Shown here one piece after another: positions 21,590 through 31,539 of a DNA stretch of 64,000 nucleotides. Below the pieces are notes generated by a model. The model saw nothing but the letters and a program-made list of their open reading frames with translations. It made no database searches and was not told the DNA's origin. The stretch is taken from positions 34,379,720-34,443,719 of the forward strand of contig NC_059504.1 in assembly GCF_914767665.1 (NCBI RefSeq), read 5' to 3'. Made by a program: the position numbers and the translations under genes. Numbering within the stretch: position 1 is the first letter of the stretch; each line of letters opens with the position of its first letter. Source of the DNA: Harmonia axyridis. Its lineage: Eukaryota > Arthropoda > Insecta > Coleoptera > Coccinellidae.

Positions 21590-22515
21590 AAAAAAGTCAG
21601 TACTCTGTTCCGTACTTTTAGTTTTCACTTCAAATATCACATCCAAACAATCTGATTTCTGATGTTTATTTGAAGACTGGAGGGTTCATAAAAATCGAAA
21701 AATCTCAAAATCCATATCATATTTCAAGCATTTGAAACTTCGAACTTCCTTGGGTTCATTTATTTGATGAAATCCATTAATTCAATGAAAAACATATGTT
21801 TGGTCATTTTTGGTGCAGCCTGTGTATTTACAATACATTTGAGAATGTAGTTCTAATGAAACCTAATGTGTCGAGAATAAATTAAAAAAATTCAGCGCTT
21901 TACCATAATAAACAGCCTCGTCAATGATGGAACACCCTGCATAAATGAATACCTGCTCAAAAATACGAGGTTGCTTTCACATTTTATTTGGGAAACACCC
22001 AAAAAGGTAGATTTTTAAAGAATATAAAAATAAAAAATTATTATATGATTGTGCCGAAACCTTCACTGTTTGGTATATATTATATTGATATATGTTTAGG
22101 TGAGTTTTTTCATCTAGAAATATAATTCCAAATTGACAAGATGTTAAAAAGATAGATATTTTTTTTACTTCTCTGTGAAACGGGTATATCTACCTTCAAA
22201 TCGAAATTTGCAATTGACAGTTCGATTTTATCGATTGATTGATATTGACTCTAATCACCTATTGATTACTTCAAATTATTGAACTTAAAAGAGTCAACTT
22301 GATGAATATAAATGTCAAAATTATGACATCATAGTGCCAAAACCTTCACTATTTGATATATCGCGAAGATTGTCTATTGTTGCAAGGTAACCTAGACATA
22401 TCATATTGCATACATGGTGTTTGGAAAATAAGTTGTTCGTAAATATAGGTAAATGCAAAACTATGACGTTGAGTAGGAGGCCATCCCCTATTGTTTATAG
22501 TTATCACCTCAATAT
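21590..22515. other. AT-rich sequence with a dispersed direct repeat
   Basis: TTGTGCCGAAACCTTCACTGTTTGG-type sequence near 22050 recurs near 22331 as AGTGCCAAAACCTTCACTATTTG. Otherwise nothing recognised. Confidence 0.4.
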
Positions 22516-22523
22516 ATAAATGA

Positions 22524-23283
22524 GTTAAGGGACTTGGGTATTGTTTTCGATCCGAAACTCACATTTTCTTTCAATATTAGATATATAACGGCAAATGCTA
22601 TGAAGGTGATGGGTTTTGTGATCAGTAATTGCAGGGAATTTTCCTTCTTTGAAGCAATTTCTTCTGTGTGCCAAGCTTTGGTAAGGAGTAAATTAACATA
22701 GATATAGCAGTTCAGTGTGGAATTCTTGCCAGGCAAAATATGTGTCTTGCATTAAGGGTGTACAGAATAGGTTTCTTTAATTCGATTTTCCGAGAAAACA
22801 TGGATTTTATCCCGATAGAGAATACAGTTTCGACTCTCTCTTGGATGAGTTCAATTTCATTTCGGTCGGAAAATTCCGTGAAATTAATGATTTGGTCTTC
22901 CTTTATAAGATAATTTACGGTTCGATCGATTCTACCATTCTTCTTTTTTCGATATATTTGAATTTCCCTCCTGTCACATCCAGATCACATGTGACTTTTC
23001 ATATTGGTGTACCTAATACTCAGCATCATTTTTATTCTCCACTTACGTCAATGTGCAGAAGTTATAACAATCTTCAGAGTGTGGATAGTTGTTTTGTCAT
23101 TATACCAATTTAGGCACTCATTGTTCAGTGCATTTCAGAATTAAATTCTATTTTTTATATGTTTGTAGTTGGCTTATCCTGATCCTTTTTTTTTTTTTTG
23201 ATAGTATAATTATTGCAAGATTTTATAAGATAGTATAATAATGTAATCCTATTATTCTTAAAATAAAATATCTTTATATTATT
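22524..23283 (+). pseudogene. LINE reverse transcriptase C-terminal scrap
   Basis: Plus-strand frame from 22524 reads ELRDLGIVFDPKLTF, NAMKVMGFVISNCREF, the region after the RT palm of CR1/Jockey-type LINEs (DLGV.FD.KLSF...A.K.LGF..R). After a frame change the segment at 22841-23113 reads REINDLVFLYKIIYGSID, the next conserved block (R..LD..FLYKLLNG.ID), and a C-terminal SPLTSMCRSYN. The palm with the YADD box is missing. It ends near a possible AATAAA-type signal (AAAATAAAATATC, 23264). Confidence 0.6.
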
Positions 23284-23289
23284 TGTCTA

Positions 23290-24240
23290 AAAATGCAATT
23301 CCTAGTTGACAAAACGATAAAATATCAACCAAACGAGAGATAAATTGATCGAAAACGTACGAATTGAATGAACGGTAAATAAATTGAATAACTGAATCAA
23401 TATAAAGACAACATATGTCTTTATATCTTTCGCGCCTCCTCTATTCTAAACCATGTTTTTATAATTGTTAAGGTCAATTTTTATTTGGAGCTCATCTTGT
23501 GATTTACGACAATGCGAATTTTGTTTTGCGATGAACATTGAGCGCACAAGAATCAACCTGTCTCAGCGTTTTCCGGGAAAAGGCATACTCTTCATAATAC
23601 TCGACTGGACTCTTCAATGTGGGCGGTTAGGCGTAATGTTATCATTTATATCAGAAGATTTTCAACGGTATTATAGATCATTCATGAATATCAAAAACTT
23701 CACAAGTCAAATTCATTTCAGTATGGTGTGTGACGAGGAAAATCTTGCCCTGAATCGTAATTAATGGATTTCTCCCCTGAGCACCCCATTATTTCTCGTT
23801 CAGATGGACCTCCCCATGGACATGTACAGTTTCAACATTATTTTCTGCCTGAATATTCAACCGCACGTCCGTGACTTGGCGGAATGGAGTCATCTTTCGG
23901 TCTGGTGGGAAGACAGGTGGTACAAATCCCCCTCCATAATTTTGACAAATCGCCACCCTGTGATTCACAGCTTGGCGGGATATACCCCTTTAAATTCTAC
24001 ATAATTTAATGTCAAAAAATTTCGAGCACGAGGATGATATGTGTGAATATAACGAGCCAGGGATGGCTCTTTATCTTCCTCGCAATTCGAATTTTATGGA
24101 ACAAACACTGGGATATAATACGGTCGTCTTTCCTGATTTATGATACGGTGGATTATGGTCTCATTTGAAATCTGTTGGGAACCTGATCAGCAATTGAAAT
24201 TTGTGTTTTCGGTGCTGCTAACCCTATCTGCTCATGTGCC
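23290..24240. other. Non-coding sequence
   Basis: Open frames at 23465-23764 and 23804-24004 (plus) have no recognisable domain. GC is higher than average from 23780 to 24000. No assignment. Confidence 0.35.
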
Positions 24241-24245
24241 ATATA

Positions 24246-25635
24246 TCGGGTGTCCCAAGGTGAGTGGCCTATTAGATTATTATGGAAACTATTGATGGTA
24301 AAGATTTCAAATTTTGTGGATAGATATTTGGCCATGTAAGGTACATTTTTAAAATAATTTCACATTTCCAGTGTTGCCGGATGTACGACAATTTGGCAAC
24401 AACTTTGTTATTTTGAATAGGACATCCGGTATTTCTATTTTTTTTATGATACTCCATAAAATATTGAATCTATTCACTCTTACTTGTCCATCCCTATCTT
24501 CAACGGTTTTTGAGTTATGAATTATTTTTCGAAATTTTTGATCAAATTGGCGTATTACGAAAATGACTCTAGTTCGTTCAATATTTGAGATTTAAGTCAG
24601 AAATTTTGCAAGTCGTTAGATATTGATCTGATCTGTGTCACTGCTCTTGAATTATGGTTGTCAATAATACAGGACGGACCAAAAAAAATCATCATTTGCC
24701 AAGTTACAAAATTGTAAAAAAGTCTATTTTTTCAAATTAGACACCTAGTATATTTTTCAATTTTTGGAATCAGTACAACACACTCTACAATTTTTCTATT
24801 CACGTCCCTATACCTATCTCAACTGGATTCCGAGTTATATGCGTTATATGTGTATATCTTTCTTGAGCCATTATTTATAGAAAAACCTCGGAACAAAACA
24901 CCTGTTAGGCAATTATTGTTTATTTTGACATTTATGGATTGAACTGATTCATTGATATATCGATCTATGAACCACATAGAGAACATAACAATACAAAAGA
25001 TATTAACACTTATTGAATCAATGTGAAATCTAATAAACGCATATAACTCGGAATCCAGTTGAGATAGGTATAGGGACGTGAATAGAAAAATTGTAGAGTG
25101 TGTTGTATTGATTCCAAAAATTGAAAAATATACTAGGTGTCTAATTTGAAAAAATAGACTTTTTCACAATTTTGTAACTTGGCAAATGATGATTTTTTTT
25201 GGTCCGTCCTGTATTATTGACAACCATAATTCAAGAGCAGTGACACAGATCAGATCGATATCTAACGACTTGCAAAATTTCTGACTTAAATCTCAAATAT
25301 TGAACGAACTAGAGTCATTTTCGTAATACGCCAATTTGATCAAAAATTTCGAAAAATAATTCATAACTCAAAAACCGTTGAAGATAGGGATGGAAAAGTA
25401 AGAGTGAATAGATTCAATATTTTATGGAGTATCATAAAAAAAATAGAAATACCGGATGTCCTATTCAAAATAACAAAGTTGTTGCCAAATTGTGGTACAT
25501 CCGGCAACACTGGAAATGTGAAATTATTTTAAAAATGTACCTAACATGGCCAAATATCTATCCACAAAATTTGAAATTTTTACCATCAATAGTTTCCATA
25601 ATAATCTAATAGGCCACTCACCTTGGGACACCCGA
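24246..25635. mobile_element. Near-perfect palindromic element, ~600-bp arms, TA-flanked
   Basis: The left arm 24246-24846 is mirrored by 25035-25635 with only a few mismatches seen (for example GTAAGGTAC versus GTTAGGTAC, and GTACGACAA versus GTACCACAA). The terminus is TCGGGTGTCCCAAGGTGAG; both ends are next to TA inside an ATATAT context, so the exact border is uncertain by a few bases. The spacer is about 188 bp. A 61-codon frame appears twice only because of the mirror. No transposase is present. Structurally it is like the 5738-7275 element but with different sequence and far less arm divergence. Confidence 0.85.
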
Positions 25636-25857
25636 TATATTTTGTTTCATTTTGGTTCACTTTAGTGATGAAAATTCATCATTGCAAAAATAGCTGCTTT
25701 CACCAAATGAAGTATGCATATAGGCTGGGTTTATCGATTGCCTAGGGCTATGTTTCGATAATCAGGCCAATCGTCGTCTCCTGATTGACTTCAGGATTGT
25801 ACTGATTAAACACTTCCTCTCTTCACAAAGTTTTAAAATGTTACTTTACATAGTATG

Positions 25858-26269
25858 GAATAGTTATTTATAATACAAGTGCAGAAGGCATTGATATTCT
25901 TCCACGAGTTCGAAATTCAAAAACGAGCCACGAAGTGGCGAGTTTTGGAATGAACGAGTGGTAGAATGAGCCTTCTGTACGAGTATTATACATTATTTTC
26001 TCTAATTCATTGCATTTTCATTGAAATTAATGAAATATTTCCATAAATATAATTTAGTGATTTTTGCATTGCAAAATGTTGTTTGGCAGGCTTGATTTCT
26101 TTAAGGCAAATTGATGAATTGACAGATAAAGCCGTGGCGGAAAGTTCGGAGTACCAACATAGAATAATAAAATATAACCATGAAAACTGTGCGTTTCTGA
26201 TATATTCTCGCACGATTTTGTTCTACAAGATGTGGAAGAATGAACGGAATAACCACAGAATTGGAGAAT
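25858..26269 (+). repeat. ~410-bp dispersed repeat, unit 1 of a tandem dimer
   Basis: The unit starts GTTATTTATAATACAAGTGC and opens with an imperfect palindrome of about 125 bp (GCAGAAGGCATT at the left, AATGAGCCTTCTGTACG at the right, CGAGCCACGAAGTGGCGAG near the centre). It ends GAACGGAATAACCACAGAATT. Unit 2 follows directly and is split by the transposon at 26595. This unit preserves the empty site AAAACT/GTGCG at about 26180. Confidence 0.85.
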
Positions 26270-26877
26270 AGTTATTTATAATACAAGTGCAGAAGGCATT
26301 GGTATTCTTCCACGAGTTCAAAATTCAAAAACGAGCCACGAAGTGGCGAGTTTTGGAATGAACGAGTGGTAGAATGAGCGTTCTGTACGAGTATTATACA
26401 TTATTTTCTCTAATTCATTGCATTTTTATTGAAATTAATGAAATATTTCCATAAATATAATTTAGTGATTTTTGCATTGAAATGTTGGTTGGCAGAACTG
26501 ATTTCTTTAAGGCAAATTGATGAATTGACAGATAAAGCCGTGGCGGAAAGTTCGGAGTACCAACATAGAATAATAAAATATAACCATGAAAACTCCCAGG
26601 TAGCACACTGTCGTGAAATTAACGTCACTATAACGTTCAACTTTTTGACCAATTACGTCTCAGGGACGCTCAGAATGACGACAAATTAACCCTAAATTGA
26701 CGACCTATTGTCACAGGCAAAATGACGTCTTGTTTCGTATAAAAAATGACGTTACTTGGACGATAAAAATGACGTTTTAAAGACGACACAACTAATAGGC
26801 GAAATGACGTCTTAAGTTGACATGGTTATGACACTACCTATAATACATATATGAAAGAAACTGTGATTCATTGAATA

Positions 26878-27053
26878 GTAAGCCACGGCGTACACCGCAC
26901 ATACATTTGTATCAAAGACACATTTCAATGCTTTACTATTTATACGTACACCAAAGATGCATTAATGTTGTTTGGTGTGCGTATACATAGCAAAGCACTG
27001 AGATGTTTCTTTGATGAAATTGTATGTCCGCTGTGCGGCCTGCCTTACCGTCA
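26878..27053. repeat. Inverted repeat, ~80-bp arms, inside the transposon
   Basis: AAAGACACATTTCAATGCTTT and TATACGTACACCAAA of the left arm pair with the right arm TTTGGTGTGCGTATACATAG, AAAGCACTGAGATGTTTC. Outer parts (CACGGCGTACACCGC / GTCCGCTGTGCGG) pair less well. A few percent to 15 percent mismatches are visible. Confidence 0.75.
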
Positions 27054-27415
27054 CAAAGACTTTTTCATTGTATCTATTGATTATTAAAATAAAATATCTG
27101 TATTACGACACACACAAAAAAATTAGCAAGTAGGAAAATAAATAACATCACTAAAAATTTGTAAAAAAAAATTTATTTTTGATATCCATTGAGTTATGTA
27201 TTCCTTTGAAAATAATAAATTACTCTTGATAAATAACAAAAATCTTGTGCCAATGTAACTATTTCTGAAATATTTGATGTAATTTTTAAAAATAGAACAA
27301 ATACATCGTAATTTAAAAATACATATAAAACAATTGAAATCTCTGCACACTGAAAATACAATCTTTATATACTCAAGAAAAACTAAGTATTATACATAAA
27401 TTTTTTGCAGTTAGC

Positions 27416-27838
27416 TCAAATTTCTTCGCAGGTATGTATAATTGGGAATGATATTGCACACTTGTTATTTTGATCTTTTGAAAACAATACTATGCATTTG
27501 GAAGCTACTTCATTCATAGGGCATAATTCAAGTTTAGGATTCAAATTAGCTAGGACAAAAGTTTGAATATCGAAAGTTAAATCTTCATCTGAACAGTTGC
27601 CAAGATCATGTTCCATATTTTCAACGTCAAAATCATTATACACTGCAACTGATGAAAATGAATCCAAATTTTTATTGCTCGGATACAGAGAATTGGTTGG
27701 GGTTTCAGACTCAATTGGAACAATTTTGTTGATTAAACTACATGATTGATTTGTTTCTTGAACAGTCTGAGCTACTCTGCGAAGAAATTGTCGCTTACCC
27801 ACAAGTAATTTCAGTCTCCGTTTAATTTTGTTTGGCAT
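27416..27838 (-). CDS. Overlapping 140-residue basic-N-terminal ORF of unknown function
   Basis: ATG at 27838 lies inside the last exon of the DUF4806-type gene (stop at 27824-27822), overlapping it by 17 nt in another frame. The protein starts MPNKIKRRLKLLVGKRQFLR, strongly basic, and then becomes acidic (NDFDVENMEHDLGNCSDEDL) with a cysteine-containing end. I do not recognise a domain. The arrangement with the preceding gene suggests either a dicistronic transcript, an alternative terminal exon, or the surviving head of a transposase gene; the last is a guess based on basic N-termini preceding transposases. The frame is intact and codon use looks like real coding sequence. Confidence 0.5.
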   Translation of the reverse strand: MPNKIKRRLKLLVGKRQFLRRVAQTVQETNQSCSLINKIVPIESETPTNSLYPSNKNLDSFSSVAVYNDFDVENMEHDLGNCSDEDLTFDIQTFVLANLNPKLELCPMNEVASKCIVLFSKDQNNKCAISFPIIHTCEEI

Positions 27839-29262
27839 GTTTACTTCTCCTCTTCAGACGTTCCTGAGCATGTTTCAACCACACTTTGATTACATCTTCA
27901 ATTTCTTTGTTTGTTGAATTGGGATGGCTCTTTTTGACAGCTCCTAAAATATGAATACATATGTGTAAATTGATTTCAAGTGCAAGATGAGAAATTTCTT
28001 ACCCACTATCAAATTTTTCAACGTCAAGTCACAAAATGGCCTTTTAAGAGATCTCTGTCCAAAATAATTGAACTCAACTGTTAAAACATCTGATAAAAGA
28101 TGTTTAATGATTCGATTTGTTATAGAAGTAATGCTATTTCCCCCTAATGTCGATAAGTATGATTCCTAAGGATAAAAAAAATCCTTTAGTCATTCTGAAT
28201 GATTACTTTATAATAAAACATACCAATGCTTTGAACTTGTCAATATTATTCCTTATATACTCATCAAATTCATTCAGCTCATCAAAACTTTCAAGTGGAA
28301 ATGAAAAGGGGAGGTCATCAGGGGTCATAACACTTGTGGTGTTGATATTTTGTTTAGCAATCCATGCTAATATGTGATCATTCTGTTGCTTAACATGCGA
28401 CACTAATTTTATAAGCTTGTCTGAAAGTTAAAATGACTCACTATATCATTTTAATTTACTTATATGTTTCAAACAAACCTGTCACACTTAAATGGCTAGC
28501 TGAAGGTGTACTGTTTCTTTCAAAAACCGGTGTAGAGATGCAATCCACTCTGCTTCCAAGAGATGGTGCAGAAGAATTGGGCGACTTCAACAACGTACTA
28601 GAACTCTGGTGCAATGATTGACGTCCTAGTGATGCTTGCGATAACTGAGTATATTCTATACGGAACAGAATAGGAACAAAATTAATGTCACGTTTGAAGA
28701 TGAAAGTTATATAAGCATACCATTAGGAAATTGTGATACTGGTAATAGTTCAGAATCTTGTATTTTCTTGTTGAACACCTTCTTGCTTTTGATGGCTGGA
28801 GGCCTTGTTAAAGTATTTTCATTATCTTCTGATTGACCACTTTCGTCATCAGAACTAACATAAAGTTTTTTTGCAACTTTCTTTCTTCTTTTCGATCGAC
28901 TAAAATCTTCCCCATCCAATTCATCACTTTCTAAATTGGAAGATAATTCTGCTACTTTTAACTTTTGCCTTGCTTTGAGCAGATCATCTGAAATTGAAGG
29001 AAAACAAAATAATTCGAAAAAGCCAACTCAACAGGATTTAATGTTAGTTAACACTTACCAGTTGTATAAAAAATTCGCGATACTGAGCATAACTGCCACC
29101 TACTCTTTCGCCAGATCGCAAGGCTTTATCAAACCGGTGTTGCTCTTTAAAAGGCGGCCAGAAAGCTTCTCTTTTCAGTGGTGTAAGCCACGAACTATGT
29201 ATTGCCGCCACTGAATTGGCGTCATTTTCATTATCACGAAATTCCACGATACAGAACGCCAT
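27822..29262 (-). CDS. Six-exon DUF4806-type gene inside the transposon (one apparent frameshift)
   Basis: Predicted exons: 29262-29059, 28987-28721, 28655-28479, 28420-28224, 28165-28003, 27943-27822; every intron has GT and AG and is 60-80 bp, except 79-255 bp variation is absent. Exons 2-6 join in frame. Exon 1 reads MAFCIVEFRDNEND, SSWLTPLKREAFWPPF, the N-terminal module of insect DUF4806 proteins; exon 2 is basic and serine/acid rich (RSKRRKKVAKK, SSDDESGQSEDNE); exons 4-6 form the C-terminal domain: DLPFSFPLESFDELNEFDEY, SYLSTLGGNSITSITNRIIK, then AVKKSHPNSTNKEIEDVIKV and WLKHAQERLKRR. Total coding length is 1130 nt, one short of a multiple of three: near 29078 exon 1 must gain one base to reach IFYTT|DDLLKARQKL. 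With that the product would be 376 residues. Function unknown; DUF4806 proteins are common in arthropods. The domain name is from memory of the family. Confidence 0.75.
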
Positions 29263-30002
29263 TTTAACGTATTTTAACGTATCACCACGTACGAATCTAC
29301 GAATGGTACGACACATAGACAAATAAAACCTCCTTTCTCTATGGTACGACACTATGAACAGAGAGAGTCTCTGGGTACGACGCGGACGCGACGATTTCCC
29401 GGGCTTAGTCGAGAGTTAACGCCTGTGCTGCAAGCAATTTGTTGGCGCGAGTTTTAAATTTACATAAAATATTAGCAATTTTTCAAGAGCTCCATATATA
29501 TAATAATAACATATCGCACTTTTAATAACATGTAACACATCGCATTATTCCTAACCGCATTCCTAACCTCCGTGATGTGTAATAAAAAGTCGAATAGATT
29601 TATAAGGGGGTGTTTATGAATGAATATTTCGAATAACGTGAATTATATGTATTACAGAATGAGAACATCGCTATGAACTTTCTGGTTTTTTTACATTTGT
29701 AAATATTAATAACATTTTTATAAATATTATGCAGTTTTTACGACTTCAAAAAGACGTCATTATAACATCAAAGTTTCACGTCATAACAACGTCCTAAATC
29801 ATAACGTCAATAGTACGTACAAAACAGGTCATCTGACGTCTGAGACGAGAAATGACTTTAAATTGTCGTCAAAAAAACGTTGTGTGCTAGCTGGGCTGTG
29901 CGTTTCTGATATATTCTCGCACGATTTTGTTCTACAAGATGTGGAAGAATGAACGGAATAACCACAGAATTGAAGAAAAAATATTCCCGTCCTGATTACA
30001 TA

Positions 30003-31241
30003 GGTGTACAACTTTGGTTCCGCCGTTCTCTTCCTTAATTCGAAGCTTAATTGTAAAAAACTGGTTATACATTTATGATTCAAAGTATTGTCCATCGCTG
30101 GCCACTACTTTCTCCCATCTTTCAGACAGCGTACGAATCCTGAGTTGAAAACACTGGTCCTCTTTTAAAGCTATCCACGAATCGATCCAATTTTTTACTT
30201 CTTCATAAGACCGGAAGTGCTGGTCAGCCTGGCCTTGTGCCATTGACTGAAACAAGTGATAGTCGGAGAGAGCAATGTCTGGAGAATACTGCGGGACTTC
30301 GCATTTCAACGTTTTCAAATATGTCTTGACCACTTTCCTAACAATAGGTCGAGCATAGTCATGCTGTAAAATCACATCATATCTCTCGTTGTATTGCGGC
30401 CGTTTGTCGTTCAACGTCCGACTCAAACGCATCAATTGCGTTCAATGAAGATCGCCTGTGATTGTTTCAGTCAGTTTCAAGAACTCATAATACACTAAGC
30501 CGATCTGGTTCCACCAAATACTGAACATGACCTTGTAACCATCAATATTCGGTGTGGCCGTCCACGTGGAAGCATGTCCGGCATATCCCCATGATTATCT
30601 GCGCTTGGGATTATTGTAATGAACCCAGTTTTCGTCTTCACTCGCAATGCGGTGCAGACATTCTTTCCGTCTTTGCCTTGTAAGCAGATGTTCAGAAGTA
30701 AACAAACGCCGATCAACATCTCTCGGCTTCAACTAGTACGCCACCCAATTTCTATGTTTCTGAATCTTTCCCATGACTTTCAGGCGTTTTAAAATGGCTT
30801 GTTGCGTCACTCCCAATGATCTTATCAATTCTTGTTGCGTTTGACACGCGTATTGATCAAGTAATGCCTCCAATTCTGCATCTTCAAAAACTTTCTCTCT
30901 TCGACATCAAAATCACTGTTCTTGAAGCTCTGAAACATCTAGCGGCACGTTGTTTTTCTAATAGCGACCTCACCACAGGTATATGGGAGCATTGGATGAT
31001 CCTCAGCCGCATATTTCTTTATATTAAAACAGAAAATTAAAAAATCCCGCAAATTACGAGAATTTGGCTCGTTGCTGACATGATTAGTCGAGAATAACTT
31101 TATGATACAGACACAAATTGACTAATATTTCGATGGCGTGATCTTTACTAATAGCTTAGCTTATTGTAAGACATCTACGATCTATTTATTTCGACTACCG
31201 CTTACCGCTACAGCCATCCGGCGGAAGCAAAGTTGTACACC
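30003..31241 (-). mobile_element. mariner element (cecropia-like), defective
   Basis: Ends are GGTGTACAACTTTGGTTCCG on the left and the complement of GGTGTACAACTTTGCTTCCG on the right, bordered by TA at 30001-30002 and 31242-31243. It sits immediately beyond the end of the tandem repeat unit. Length about 1.24 kb is normal for mariner. The transposase runs on the minus strand. Confidence 0.9.
30073..31030 (-). pseudogene. mariner transposase pseudogene (DD34D lineage)
   Basis: The C-terminal frame 30435-30073 reads MMRLSRTLNDKRPQYNERYD, VILQHDYARPIV (second catalytic D), YSPDIALSDYHLFQSM (third D), RSYEEVKNWIDSWIALK and ends WEKVVASDGQYFES. The residues between the two aspartates number 31, not 34, because nine bases are missing from the usual VLPHPPYSP stretch. 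Further upstream, 30495-30719 in changing frames gives GYKVMFSIWWNQIG-like and NPKRR-like pieces, so the middle third is present but frameshifted; an in-frame TGA sits near 30448. N-terminal remnants (helix-turn-helix) lie at about 30780-31030. Cecropia versus mauritiana subfamily is a judgement by eye. Confidence 0.8.
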
Positions 31242-31289
31242 TAATATTATTTCTCAATAGGATACCTACTGAATATCGTCTTCACACTT

Positions 31290-31510
31290 TGGTTGTCAAA
31301 AGAACAAACTCGTCGTCAATTATGACGTCTTCTGAGTACCGTCCTCTACCTTCAACTTTTTATTCGGTCGTCTCGTCTTTTGCTTAATTCGCGACTCGTC
31401 TATTTTTAGTTGGCGACCCGTCTGACTATAAGTCTTGACCGACTCTGGACTTCATCTTAATGTCTTAACTCTCGACTGTTTGACTAAATTAAATCATCTC
31501 TAATGTCATT
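31290..31510 (-). repeat. GTC/GAC-rich repeat, copy 1 (reverse)
   Basis: This stretch is full of CGTC, GTCGTC and GACGTC motifs. Its complement contains AGTCGCGAATTAAGC and AAAGACGAGACGACCGAA, which recur at 38568-38610 as AGTCGCGAACAAATC and AAAGACGAGACGACCGAA. The two regions are therefore copies of one repeat in opposite orientation. Identity of the element is unknown. Confidence 0.55.
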
Positions 31511-31539
31511 CCATAATGGTTATCCAATTTTCCCCTTCC

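Larger units (their letters stand above)
26595..29895. mobile_element. 3301-bp DNA transposon carrying a DUF4806-type gene, class unknown
   Basis: Termini are CCCAGGTAGCACACTGTCG and the complement CCCAGCTAGCACACAACG, giving an imperfect TIR of about 18 bp. The flanks duplicate CT (26593-26594 and 29896-29897); unit 1 of the host repeat shows the unoccupied site with a single CT, so the borders are well fixed. Both subterminal regions (26620-26830 and 29735-29890) are crowded with GACGT, AACGTC and ATGACGTC motifs, as expected for transposase-binding arrays. A long hairpin lies at 26878-27053. Inside, on the minus strand, are a six-exon gene and an overlapping ORF. No DDE transposase is recognised. 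A 2-bp duplication and subterminal arrays recall CACTA/CMC elements, but the ends are not CACTA; class is open. Confidence 0.85.
26270..29985 (+). repeat. Same ~410-bp repeat, unit 2, interrupted by a 3.3 kb transposon
   Basis: 26270-26594 matches unit 1 up to AACCATGAAAACT and 29896-29985 continues with CTGTGCGTTTCTGATATATT. Small differences from unit 1 include loss of one T in AAATGTTGTTTGG and a few substitutions. Confidence 0.85.

Noticed and set aside
24272..25609. Identical 61-codon frames on opposite strands
   Set aside because: They are mirror images produced by the palindrome arms, not genes.
26007..26652. Minus-strand frames with FSWLYFIILCWYSEL as membrane proteins
   Set aside because: They come from the tandem non-coding repeat, appear in both units, and have no other support.
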